From contig DASYKS010000075.1 in assembly GCA_035995205.1 (NCBI GenBank), positions 1-64,000 of the forward strand: 64,000 nucleotides of DNA. The letters are read 5' to 3'. The notes beneath the pieces are model-generated. The model ran no database searches and was not told the origin of the DNA. It saw only the letters and a list, made by a program, of their open reading frames with translations. The DNA comes from DASYKS01 sp035995205 (lineage in GTDB: Bacteria > Acidobacteriota > Thermoanaerobaculia > Multivoradales > UBA5704). Position numbers and translations under genes: made by a program. This document shows, in pieces, positions 1-7,863 of this stretch. Every line of letters starts with the position of its first letter. Position 1 is the stretch's first letter.

Positions 1-138
1 TTCGATTCGCTCTCGCCGGAAGAGCTACATTCCGGCTACGTCGCCTACCTCGCCGCCAGCTATGAACGCCGCGCTATCCCGGCGAAGGAAGCCCGCTCTT
101 CTGACCGCCGGAATCACGCCGTTTCTGACCGCCGCTAA
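1..138 (+). CDS. 3' end of an unidentified gene
   Basis: An open frame enters from the window edge and runs 45 codons to a TAA. The first part (SPEELHSGYVAYLA) reads like a real helical protein. The last 15 or so residues (SSDRRNHAVSDRR) are encoded by two copies of a TTCTGACCGCCG motif 24 bp apart, which resembles the repeat array near 30.6-30.7 kb. The C-terminus may therefore be a repeat-derived extension. The family is not recognised, and the end overlaps the antitoxin remnant on the other strand by a few bases. Confidence 0.3.
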   Translation, partial: FDSLSPEELHSGYVAYLAASYERRAIPAKEARSSDRRNHAVSDRR

Positions 139-318
139 CAACAGGCGAGAAGCCAGTCGAGAAGCCCCTCATTCCGTGGCGGAGTGAGGCGCAGGAGTCG
201 GTACTCGCCGCGATCGATTCGCTCGATCTCTAAATCCTCGCCGGGTTCGATGCCGTCTTGGAGGCGAATTTCGATGGGTAGAACGATCTGGCCTTTGGTG
301 GAAACGGGTTCTCTTCAT
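135..318 (-). pseudogene. AbrB/VapB-type antitoxin remnant, frameshifted and truncated
   Basis: From about codon 5 the minus strand reads VSTKGQIVLPIEIRLQDGIE and onward through EIERIDRGEYRLLRL to DWLLACC. This is the swapped-hairpin AbrB DNA-binding domain of VapB-type antitoxins. The frame has no start codon of its own. Removing one C from the CCC run after ATG-AAG-AGA-ACC restores M-K-R-T-V-S-T-K-G, so I infer a 1-base insertion. The protein also stops right after WLLAC, where relatives normally continue, at a junction with GGCGGTCAGAA repeat motifs. No PIN-domain toxin follows inside the window. It is probably a dead toxin-antitoxin relic. Confidence 0.75.
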
Positions 319-367
319 GGTCGTAGGGGACATTTTACCGAGGAAGCGGTCAAGAAGCAGCAGGCGA

Positions 368-401
368 GTTATACGCACGATCGCCCGACCGGGCGTATAA
401 C
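368..401. promoter_or_regulatory. 9-bp perfect inverted repeat upstream of the nucleotidyltransferase gene
   Basis: GTTATACGC and GCGTATAAC form perfect arms with a 16-bp spacer, lying 21 bp before the start of the next plus-strand gene. Spacing and symmetry fit an operator for a dimeric repressor, and the arms contain TATA-like -10 material. No T-run follows, so it is unlikely to be a terminator. The regulator is unknown. Confidence 0.35.
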
Positions 402-421
402 AGTCTAGAATCGCTCCCGCC

Positions 422-1471
422 ATGCCTGTGGAGCTCCTTCCCGACTCGGTGCGTACGCTCTATGCCGAGCTGCTCGATCTTGCGACGCAAGACCGGGCGG
501 AACGGATTGCGCGAAATGTTCCGGTCGGGACGTTCGTGGCGAAGGAGATCCGCGGCGGGCGCTATTGGTATCTCCAGATTTCGACCGGCGGCACCAAGAG
601 CCAGCGTTATCTGGGGCGCGAGACCCCGGATCTGCTGCATTGGATGGAAACGACGAACGCCGCGCGCGGCGAGTTGCTCGCCGACAGCGCCCTGCGCGAA
701 CGGCTGGTCGCGATGCTGGTCGAAGGAGGAGCCCAGCGGGAAGACGCCGCCCCCGCTCGAGCTCTGGAGCTGCTCGCCGACCTTGGGATCTTCCTTCGCG
801 GGGGCGTTCTGATCGGCACCCACGCGTTTCAGATCTATGGCAACCTGCTCGGGGTCCGCTTCGAGCAGAGGCACCTGCGCACCGCGGACATCGACATCGC
901 GCACGATCTCGCGGTGGCTTTTGCGCTACGCGAAGAGCCTGATCTCGACACCGCGCGCGCAATCGGCGAAAGCGACCTCGGTTTCCTGCCTGTGCCTGGC
1001 CTCGACCCGCGGGTCCCTTCTACCTCCTACAAGGTCCGCGGGCGCGAGCTGCGGATCGATTTTCTCGCCCCCGCGAAGTCTGCGCAGGCCACCGCGCCGG
1101 TCCAGATCCCGGGGCTCGGCATCTCCGCCCAGCCGCTCGTTTTTCTCGGCTACTTGATCGAGAACCCGATCCCCGCGGTGGTGCTGCGTCAAGCCGGGAT
1201 TCTCGTCCAGGTTCCCAACCCCGCACGGTTCGCCTTCCATAAGCTTTGGGTGGCACGCCAGCGCCCGGCTGCCCAACAGGTTCGCGCCGCCAAGGATCGC
1301 CACCAGGCCGAAGCGCTGCTCGCGGTCCTGATAGACGAACGGCCGGAGGACTTGCGGGAGGCGTGGAGTGCCTTGGCGCCAAGGAGATCGGCGCGGAAAC
1401 AGATCGCGGGAGAGATTGTACGATTGCCGGCGCCACTACGCGAACGGCTGATGGAGGCGGAGATGACCTAG
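422..1471 (+). CDS. GSU2403-family nucleotidyltransferase-fold protein
   Basis: This 349-residue protein resembles the GSU2403/NTP_transf_8 group. The N-terminal part contains VPVGTFVAKEIRGGRYWYLQ and a TKSQRYLGRE patch. The central part has a polymerase-beta-like nucleotidyltransferase region (LRGGVLIGTHAFQIYGNLLG, then TADIDIAHDL with the acidic pair). The C-terminal part carries conserved YKVRGRELRIDFLAP and ARFAFHKLWVA segments. The fold suggests transfer of a nucleotide to an unknown acceptor, but the substrate is not known for the family. It stands alone, downstream of an antitoxin relic and an inverted repeat. Nucleotidyltransferases in such contexts often belong to defence or toxin-antitoxin modules; that role here is only inference. 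Confidence 0.75.
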   Translation: MPVELLPDSVRTLYAELLDLATQDRAERIARNVPVGTFVAKEIRGGRYWYLQISTGGTKSQRYLGRETPDLLHWMETTNAARGELLADSALRERLVAMLVEGGAQREDAAPARALELLADLGIFLRGGVLIGTHAFQIYGNLLGVRFEQRHLRTADIDIAHDLAVAFALREEPDLDTARAIGESDLGFLPVPGLDPRVPSTSYKVRGRELRIDFLAPAKSAQATAPVQIPGLGISAQPLVFLGYLIENPIPAVVLRQAGILVQVPNPARFAFHKLWVARQRPAAQQVRAAKDRHQAEALLAVLIDERPEDLREAWSALAPRRSARKQIAGEIVRLPAPLRERLMEAEMT

Positions 1472-1564
1472 AGGTCGAGAAGAGCAGCGATCCTCCCACA
1501 GATGCAATATTCTCTTGAGACCGTCTCAGATCTGCGCCCTGACGGTCCCAAGGAGAAGATCGCC

Positions 1565-2122
1565 ATGAAGAAAACAGACCTCCTGCTGCCCGCTTTCGCC
1601 GTGCTCTGCGTGCTCGCAGCGGGCGCTTGCAACGATCCTGGGGTGAAGGAACAGACCCGCCAGGCGGGTGAGGCGATCCAGGCCGCGGGGAAGGAGACGG
1701 GCGAGGCCGCCGCTGCGGCGGGCAATGCGGCGGTGGCGGAAACGAAGGCCGCCGTGGAGGATGCCGGCGGTGCGATCCGGGAGGCGGGCCAGGAGGTCTC
1801 GGCCAGCGCCCAAAAGGCTGGGAAGGACATCACCGCCGCCGCGGAGAAGGCGGGCGATCGGGCCAAGAAGAAGATCGAGGAAGCCGGCGATACGGCCAAG
1901 CAGAAGGTCGCGGATGCCACGCTCACCGCGACGATCAAGACCCAGTTAATTGCAAACAAAGACGTGAAGGGCGTGGCGATCAACGTCGACACGGTAGACG
2001 GCAGAGTCACGCTCACCGGAACGGCCAAAACCGCCTTCCAGAGGGAGGAGTCAGAAAGAATTGCGCGCTCGACCGAGGGCGTGGTCTCGGTCGACAACCG
2101 AATCGTCGTCACCTCCAAGTAG
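1565..2122 (+). CDS. BON-domain lipoprotein (first of tandem pair)
   Basis: I chose the ATG after AAGGAGAAGATCGCC because it gives a Shine-Dalgarno and a signal sequence (MKKTDLLLPAFAVLCVL) ending at a plausible lipobox Cys (LAAGAC, C22). Residues 25-110 are a low-complexity Ala/Lys/Glu helical stalk (repeated AGEAIQAAGKE-like units). Residues 115-183 form a BON domain with the typical VKGVAINVDTVDGRVTLTG and VVSVDNRIVV strands. BON domains bind phospholipid surfaces and stabilise the envelope (OsmY type). The gene is followed by a paralogue of the same architecture, so the pair arose by duplication. A stress-protective periplasmic role is inferred. Confidence 0.85.
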   Translation: MKKTDLLLPAFAVLCVLAAGACNDPGVKEQTRQAGEAIQAAGKETGEAAAAAGNAAVAETKAAVEDAGGAIREAGQEVSASAQKAGKDITAAAEKAGDRAKKKIEEAGDTAKQKVADATLTATIKTQLIANKDVKGVAINVDTVDGRVTLTGTAKTAFQREESERIARSTEGVVSVDNRIVVTSK

Positions 2123-2251
2123 GTTCTTCGCTTGAGGCATCCGGTGCACGCCCGCCGGCTTGCGGTCCGGATCTTGCACTCACGCCCTCCGGGTCGTCGA
2201 CCGTACCAACGGCCCATGACTTGTCCCAAAAAAGGACTCGGAGGTGAGCTC

Positions 2252-2797
2252 ATGAAGAGAACAAACCTTTTGCTGCCCGCTTTTGCCGTGCTGTGCGTGC
2301 TCGGAGCGAGCGCTTGCAATAACCACGACGTGCAGGAACAAAATGCCCAGGCCGGTGATGCGATCAAGACCGCCGGAGAAGAGACCGGCGAGGCTGTTGC
2401 CACGGCGGGCAACGCGGCGGTCGAGGATACGAAGGCAGCGGCGGAAAACGCCGGCGATGCGATGAAGGAGGCCGGCCAGGAGGCCTCGGCGACCGCCAAG
2501 GAAGCCGGGCAGGACATCGCAAGTGCGGCTGAAACGGCGGGAGAAAAGGCCGCGGAGGCGGGAGACAAGGCAGCGGCGAAGATGGACGACGCGAGCATCA
2601 CCTCTTCGGTCAAAGCGAAGCTGATCGCCGATCCGGAAGTCAAGGGCGTCGCGATTGACGTCGACACCGTGAACGGCAAGGTCACTCTCTCCGGCACTGC
2701 CAAGTCTGCCTACGAGAAGCGCGAAGCGGAAAAATTGGCAAGGCACACCGACGGCGTGGTCTCGGTCGACAACCAGATCGTCGTCAGCTCCAAGTAG
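2252..2797 (+). CDS. BON-domain lipoprotein (second of tandem pair)
   Basis: A paralogue of the preceding gene, 181 residues. The start is set by GGAGG seven bases before ATG. The signal sequence MKRTNLLLPAFAVLCVL leads to lipobox GASAC (C22). A long Ala/Glu/Lys helical linker follows, then a C-terminal BON domain (VKGVAIDVDTVNGKVTLSG, then VVSVDNQIVVSSK). The signal regions of the two copies are nearly identical while the helical linkers have diverged. The separate ribosome binding site and the 129-bp gap allow independent expression. Confidence 0.85.
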   Translation: MKRTNLLLPAFAVLCVLGASACNNHDVQEQNAQAGDAIKTAGEETGEAVATAGNAAVEDTKAAAENAGDAMKEAGQEASATAKEAGQDIASAAETAGEKAAEAGDKAAAKMDDASITSSVKAKLIADPEVKGVAIDVDTVNGKVTLSGTAKSAYEKREAEKLARHTDGVVSVDNQIVVSSK

Positions 2798-2980
2798 TCT
2801 TCAGCCCAAGTAAAGGCTCTTAGCCTAATCCGGAGGAGTCCGCTCGATCCTCCGGCCGTAGCGCCCCCCGGATTCTCCCCCAGTACCGTCCCTCGCGCCG
2901 GGCGGGACCATCCCGACCGAGCCGCCATCCGCCCCCGACCCGTAGACACAAGGGTTCATCTCTTCGTAAAACACACCGCG

Positions 2981-4948
2981 ATGACCGACGGTCGATCGAA
3001 CGGGCTTCCTGCGCCTGAAGCGGGTCGGCGCTGGATGCGGCACGTCTTCGCGTTCCTCGCCTATCTCGCTCTTTCCCTGGTGTATCTGCGGCCGATCTGG
3101 CGCCTGTTCCGTACCCATCTGGCACCCGACGGCGGTGACCCGCTGTTCAATCTGGTGGTCCTCAAATGGGGGATTCGCCATTTCCAAACCGGCTTCGCCG
3201 GGTACTGGAATCTGCCGTACTTTTTCCCCACCCCCCGGGTAACGACGTTTTCCGACCATCTGCTCGGCCCCGCGTTCGCGGGCTGGCTGCTCGGGCATCT
3301 CGGAATCGGCCCGATCGCCGTCTACAACCTGCTGTTCCTGGTCTCGTACGCCGGTTCCGCCTTCGCCCTCTACTGGGTTCTGGAGAAGAGCGGCGTGAGC
3401 ACGGCCGGAGCCTGGATCGGCGGCTTGGCGTTCGCGTTCTCTTCCTTCCGCTGGTTTCAAGGCAGCCATCTCCAGATTCTGCTCGCGCTCTGGATTCCGC
3501 CGCTCTTGTGGACGTTCGATCGCTTGCTCCAACAGCCGACCTGGCGGCGCGCGGCGGCGTTCTTGGCGTTCTACGCTCTGCACCTGAGCGGCGGCCTCTA
3601 TCTCGCCTACATGGCGCATCTGCCGCTCGCGATCCTGGCCGCGAACCGGCTGCCGGGCCGCGACCGGCCGCGCTGGAGCCGCGCCGACCTCGTCCGGCTC
3701 GGGACCGCGGCGGTCGTCTGCGCGGGCATCGCGGCGGCCTTCTTCCTACCCTATGAACGGACCGCGAGCTCGGAGCCAATGCGCCGGGACGACAACGTGA
3801 TCGCGGACTACGCCGCGACGCTCGCGAGCTATTTCACCCCTTCGTCGCAGCACGCCCTCTATGCCGGCCACGCCGTCGCGCGCTGGGAACGGCCGGAAAA
3901 CGCTCTCTTCCCCGGCTTCGGCGTCCTCCTGCTCGCCGCCTGGGGGGCGCTCGAAGGCGTGCGACGCCATCGCGGCCCTTCCGCCCGCGCGATCGGGATC
4001 GGACGGCGCGCCACGCTCGCGCTTCTGGTCGGGATCGCAGTGGTCGCGTGCCTCGCGGCGGACGCCAAGACCTGGAGCCACTGGCCCGGCGTGCCGTGGC
4101 GGGGGCTGGCCTTGCCGAGCTATACGGCGTGCGGTGTCGCCTTACTGCTTTCGGCGTCGACCGCAATGCTCTTGCGTCGGCGTTGGACGGGCGGCGGCGC
4201 GGTGCGCTGGGCGGAGATTCCGGTCTGGCCGCGCGGGCTTCTGCTCGGCGGCGCAGCGGCGTTTCTGCTGACGTTGCCGCAGATCTATCTACCGCTCGCG
4301 CGCTTCGTTCCCGGTCTGGCCCAGATGCGGGTGCCCACCCGCTTTTACGCCTTCGCCTCGGTGGCGGTCGCATTGCTCGCCGCCTACGGCTTCGACCGGC
4401 TCGGGGAAAGGCTCCCGTCGACTTCGACGCGCCGCGCGCTCACCTTTGGAGCGATGGCTCTGCTCGCAATCGAGCTTGCGCCGCGCCCCCTAGACTGGAC
4501 CGAGATCGAGCCCAAATTCGGCCCGCAAGCGGTCGACCGTTGGCTCGCCGAGGCTCCCGAGGTGCGGGCGATCCTCGAAGTTCCGCTCGGCCGGGTGCAG
4601 GACGACATCCCGACGATGTATCGCGCGACCCATCACGGCAAACCCCTCGTAAACGGCTATAGCGGCTTCCTCCCCCAAGCGACGCTCGAGCTGCGCCGGC
4701 ACTGCTGTTATCCGCTGCCCGAGGCGGCCGATCTCGCCCTCCTGCGCACCCAAGGGGTGACCCATGTGGTTGCCCGTACGGCCGCCCTGCGGCGCTGGCA
4801 AAGGCGGGAGCTTCAAGGCTGGTCTCGCCGGGCGACGGTGCGACGGGTCTGGGCGGACGCCGACGCGCAGGTCTTCGAGATCCTTGCCGATCCGCATAGA
4901 GCGAGCGAGCCCGATCCGTTCCGGGTCTTCCTCGGGGGCATGCCCTGA
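2981..4948 (+). CDS. GT-C-like polytopic membrane protein (first of tandem pair)
   Basis: A 655-residue protein with about 11-12 hydrophobic segments up to residue 470 and a soluble C-terminal part. The first loop holds YLRPIWRLFRTHLAPDGGDP, an acidic motif where GT-C glycosyltransferases carry the catalytic Asp. Near residue 450, PGLAQMRVPTRFYAF resembles YfhO/PMT-type proteins. It is probably a polyprenyl-phosphate-sugar-dependent glycosyltransferase acting on the outer face of the inner membrane, with unknown acceptor. The next gene is a clear paralogue, and the glycan cluster downstream supports an envelope polysaccharide role. No clear Shine-Dalgarno precedes the ATG; an alternative ATG lies 18 codons in. 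Confidence 0.7.
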   Translation: MTDGRSNGLPAPEAGRRWMRHVFAFLAYLALSLVYLRPIWRLFRTHLAPDGGDPLFNLVVLKWGIRHFQTGFAGYWNLPYFFPTPRVTTFSDHLLGPAFAGWLLGHLGIGPIAVYNLLFLVSYAGSAFALYWVLEKSGVSTAGAWIGGLAFAFSSFRWFQGSHLQILLALWIPPLLWTFDRLLQQPTWRRAAAFLAFYALHLSGGLYLAYMAHLPLAILAANRLPGRDRPRWSRADLVRLGTAAVVCAGIAAAFFLPYERTASSEPMRRDDNVIADYAATLASYFTPSSQHALYAGHAVARWERPENALFPGFGVLLLAAWGALEGVRRHRGPSARAIGIGRRATLALLVGIAVVACLAADAKTWSHWPGVPWRGLALPSYTACGVALLLSASTAMLLRRRWTGGGAVRWAEIPVWPRGLLLGGAAAFLLTLPQIYLPLARFVPGLAQMRVPTRFYAFASVAVALLAAYGFDRLGERLPSTSTRRALTFGAMALLAIELAPRPLDWTEIEPKFGPQAVDRWLAEAPEVRAILEVPLGRVQDDIPTMYRATHHGKPLVNGYSGFLPQATLELRRHCCYPLPEAADLALLRTQGVTHVVARTAALRRWQRRELQGWSRRATVRRVWADADAQVFEILADPHRASEPDPFRVFLGGMP

Positions 4949-4981
4949 GGGCGGTCAAGCGCCCTCCGGACACCGGCGCCT

Positions 4982-7042
4982 GTGACGAATCCTTGGCTCG
5001 AACGCTTTCGGCAGGCGCGCGCGGCGGCGCTCTTTCTCGGCCTCTCCCTGGTCTACCTGCGTCCGATCTGGCGCGTCTTCCGCACCCACCTGGCGCCGGA
5101 TCTCGGCGATCCGCTGTTCAACCTGGTGATTCTCGATTGGGGCACCCGCACCCTGTCGACAGGGATCTCCGGGATCTTCGGCCGCTTCTGGAACGCCCCC
5201 TTCTTCTTTCCGGCCCAGGGCGTGACGACACTCTCCGACCATCTGCTCGGACCCGCGGCTTTTTCCACCCTCGGCGCGAGCTTCGGACTGGGCACGATCG
5301 CGGCCTACAACCTGCTGTTTCTCGGCTCGTTCGCGGCGAGCGGATTCGCCACCTACTGGGTGCTCCGCCGCTCCGGCCGGTCCGAGGCCGCCGCCCTGCT
5401 CGGCGGCATGGCGTTCGCGTTCGCTCCCTTCCGATGGGACCAGGCGAGCCACCTGCAGGTGCTGCTCACGCCGTGGCTGCCGCTCGTGCTCTGGCATTTC
5501 GACCGGCTGCTCGTCGAGGGCACCTGGCGGCGGGCGGGATGGTTCCTGCTCTTCTATACCCTCCACGTCACCGGCGGCAGCTATCTCGCGTACATGATCC
5601 ACGTGCCGCTCGCGGTGCTGTTCGCCCATCGCCTGGCGGGGCCGGCGCGGGTTGGTTGGACGGGAGCGCGCCTTCGGGTCGTCGGGATCGCCCTCCTCTG
5701 CGCTCTCGCGTTGTCCGGAGCGATTTTCGCGCCCTATCTTTCGGCGCGCCACGAGATCGTGCGCCGCGACTGGGATGCCCGCCGTTACGGAGCGAGCGTG
5801 GTCACCTGGCTCACCCCCGCCGTGCCCAATCTTTACTCCGCGGCGTTTCCGCCGCGGCTGCGGCGCGACGAAAACACCTACTTTCCCGGCTTTCTCCCGT
5901 CGGCCTTCGCCGTCGTCGCGATCGTGGAGATCACCGCGGCGGCGCGCCGGCGCAGGCGATCCGCGATCGGCGGGACCACGAAACCCCGCGTTGGGGAGCG
6001 CGCGCTGCTCGCGCTCGCCGGGCTCGCGTTCGTGCTCTCCGAGGTGCGAACGTGGCTCGGCACGCCCCAAGTGCGGGCCTTGAACTTCAAGATCCCGATC
6101 CTCCCCTACACCGCGGCGTTCGGGATTGCGGTCATCGCCCTCGGTATCTACTCCGTGCTGCGATGGCGTAGGCACCGCGCAGCGCTATCCGCCACGGCTC
6201 CCGAGGCGCCGGAGGAAGACTGGAACCGAGGCCTCGTCCTGGCGGGCACCGCCTGCGCGCTGCTCGCGTTTCCGATCGTCTACGCGCCCTTGATGAAGAT
6301 CGTGCCCGGATTTTCCGCCATGCGGGTGCCGGGCCGCTTCCTGGTGTTCGCATCGTTCGCGGTCGCGGCGCTCGCCGCCCGGGGGTTCGATCGCTGGCTC
6401 GACTCTCTGCGCGCTAGAGGGTCGGATCGGCGCGGCGCCTTCGCGGTCCTCTCGATCGGCGTGGTAATTCTCGGCCTGCTGGCGATCGAGCTCGCGCCGC
6501 GCCCTCTCGCGTGGCACCCGCTGCCGGCGGCGAACGATTTTCCTCCGGTCTATCGATTCCTGGCCCGACGCCCGGTCGCCGCCGTGCTGGAGCTGCCGAT
6601 CGGCGCGATGCTCGACGATCTGCCCTATATGTATTTCGCCACCGTTCACCACCGGCCGCTGGTGAACGGCTACAGCGGTTTCATGCCGCCCGAGAACCAG
6701 GCGTTTCGGGACGCCTGCTGCACTCCGGTCCCGGACACCCAACGGCTCGCCCTGCTGCGGCGATGGGGCGTGACCCACGTCGTCGTGCATCTCGACCGGC
6801 TCACCTCGCAAACGCAGCGGCGCGCGGCCCGGCGCTGGAACCGAAAGGCTTCGGTGCGCAGGGTCTATCGGGACGACTCCACGGTGGTCTACGAGATCGC
6901 ACCGCGTGCGAAGCGTCCGGCGCCCCCTGATACGATCCCCGGCCATGAGGCACCTCGCGTTCGTCGTCCTCGCCAGCCTGGTTTTCACGCCGCTCGCGGC
7001 CCAGGCGGCCGACTCCGCCGCAAGTCCGCTCCCCTTCGGTGA
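4982..7042 (+). CDS. GT-C-like polytopic membrane protein (second of tandem pair)
   Basis: A paralogue of the preceding protein with the same YLRPIWRVFRTHLAPDLGDP first-loop motif, NGYSGFMPPENQAF soluble segment and CCTPVPDTQRLALLRRWGVTH block. The start is a GTG 33 bp after the previous stop, so the two are probably co-transcribed. The recognisable domain ends near VVYEIAP. The last 45 or so residues are Arg/Pro-rich, unconserved in look, and overlap the start of the following esterase gene by 98 bp. That tail could be a read-through extension after loss of the original stop codon. A role in glycan assembly is inferred from the fold and the neighbours. Confidence 0.7.
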   Translation: MTNPWLERFRQARAAALFLGLSLVYLRPIWRVFRTHLAPDLGDPLFNLVILDWGTRTLSTGISGIFGRFWNAPFFFPAQGVTTLSDHLLGPAAFSTLGASFGLGTIAAYNLLFLGSFAASGFATYWVLRRSGRSEAAALLGGMAFAFAPFRWDQASHLQVLLTPWLPLVLWHFDRLLVEGTWRRAGWFLLFYTLHVTGGSYLAYMIHVPLAVLFAHRLAGPARVGWTGARLRVVGIALLCALALSGAIFAPYLSARHEIVRRDWDARRYGASVVTWLTPAVPNLYSAAFPPRLRRDENTYFPGFLPSAFAVVAIVEITAAARRRRRSAIGGTTKPRVGERALLALAGLAFVLSEVRTWLGTPQVRALNFKIPILPYTAAFGIAVIALGIYSVLRWRRHRAALSATAPEAPEEDWNRGLVLAGTACALLAFPIVYAPLMKIVPGFSAMRVPGRFLVFASFAVAALAARGFDRWLDSLRARGSDRRGAFAVLSIGVVILGLLAIELAPRPLAWHPLPAANDFPPVYRFLARRPVAAVLELPIGAMLDDLPYMYFATVHHRPLVNGYSGFMPPENQAFRDACCTPVPDTQRLALLRRWGVTHVVVHLDRLTSQTQRRAARRWNRKASVRRVYRDDSTVVYEIAPRAKRPAPPDTIPGHEAPRVRRPRQPGFHAARGPGGRLRRKSAPLR

Positions 7043-7766
7043 GACCTTCACGATCCCCTCGAAGATCCTCGGCGAGACGCGGCGGATCAACGTCTACCTC
7101 CCGCCCGTCTACGAGGAAAGTAAAGACGCCCGCTTTCCCGTCCTCTACATGCCGGACGGCGGAATGGGCGAGGATTTCCTGCACGTCGCGGGTCTCGTGC
7201 AGGTCTCCGTCGGCAACGCCACGATGCGGCCGTTCCTGCTGGTCGGGATCGAGAACACCGAGCGCCGCCGCGACATGACCGGGCCGACCGAGGATCCGGA
7301 AGACCGAAAGATCGCGCCGCATGTCGGGGGCTCCGCCGCCTTCCGCGAGTTTCTGGCCAAAGAGCTGATGCCGGAGGTGCGGGCGCGCTACCGCACGACC
7401 GAGGAGACCGCGATCGTCGGCGAGTCGCTCGCCGGGCTGTTCATCGTCGAGACGTTCTTCTTGGCACCCGAGATGTTCGACACCTACATCGCGCTCGATC
7501 CGAGCCTCTGGTGGAACCGGGAAGAGCTGGTCAAGCGTGCCGCCGAGCGATTGAAAGAGCGGACGGGGCAGAGCACGCTCTTCATTGCCACCAGCGACGA
7601 GAAGGGAATCGTCGAGCCGGCGCAGCGACTGGTCGAGGTGCTGCGGAAAGACGCGCCCGCCGGAGTGCATTGGAGCTACGAGCCGATGCCGGCGGAAGGG
7701 CACGGCACGATCTACCACCCGGCGGCGCTACGGGCGTTCCGGGCGCTGTTCAAGCCCGCCGGTTAA
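6945..7766 (+). CDS. secreted alpha/beta-hydrolase esterase (esterase D-like)
   Basis: A 273-residue protein with a cleavable signal peptide (cut expected after LAAQA). The mature part matches the PF00756 esterase group: INVYLPPVYEE, FPVLYMPDGG, the nucleophile elbow GESLAG, and a C-terminal EGHGTIYH with the likely catalytic His. These periplasmic enzymes hydrolyse acyl esters; the natural substrate is unknown. The ATG chosen gives the signal peptide and lies inside the 3' part of the preceding GT-C-like gene. A 69-bp palindromic element follows directly after the stop. Confidence 0.85.
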   Translation: MRHLAFVVLASLVFTPLAAQAADSAASPLPFGETFTIPSKILGETRRINVYLPPVYEESKDARFPVLYMPDGGMGEDFLHVAGLVQVSVGNATMRPFLLVGIENTERRRDMTGPTEDPEDRKIAPHVGGSAAFREFLAKELMPEVRARYRTTEETAIVGESLAGLFIVETFFLAPEMFDTYIALDPSLWWNREELVKRAAERLKERTGQSTLFIATSDEKGIVEPAQRLVEVLRKDAPAGVHWSYEPMPAEGHGTIYHPAALRAFRALFKPAG

Positions 7767-7769
7767 AAA

Positions 7770-7838
7770 CCTGGGTGCGCGGGCCTCCGGCCCGCCCTTG
7801 TCGGAGAAGACGGCGGGCGAGACGCCCGCGCACCCAGG
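7770..7838. repeat. 69-bp palindromic dispersed repeat, copy 1
   Basis: Perfect 15-bp terminal inverted arms (CCTGGGTGCGCGGGC and GCCCGCGCACCCAGG) enclose inner GGCCTCCGGCC- and GGCGGGCGAGACGCCC-type sequence. A second copy of identical length lies in opposite orientation at 19756-19824 and differs only in the centre. It could act as a bidirectional terminator, but it has no T-run and looks more like a REP/MITE-type element. Confidence 0.85.
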
Positions 7839-7863
7839 AAGGGCCTGGTACCATCCACCGCGC

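Noticed and set aside
1468..2703. Long minus-strand open frame rich in Ala/Ser opposite the BON genes
   Set aside because: It is the shadow of two repetitive, GC-rich plus-strand lipoprotein genes and shows no domain of its own.
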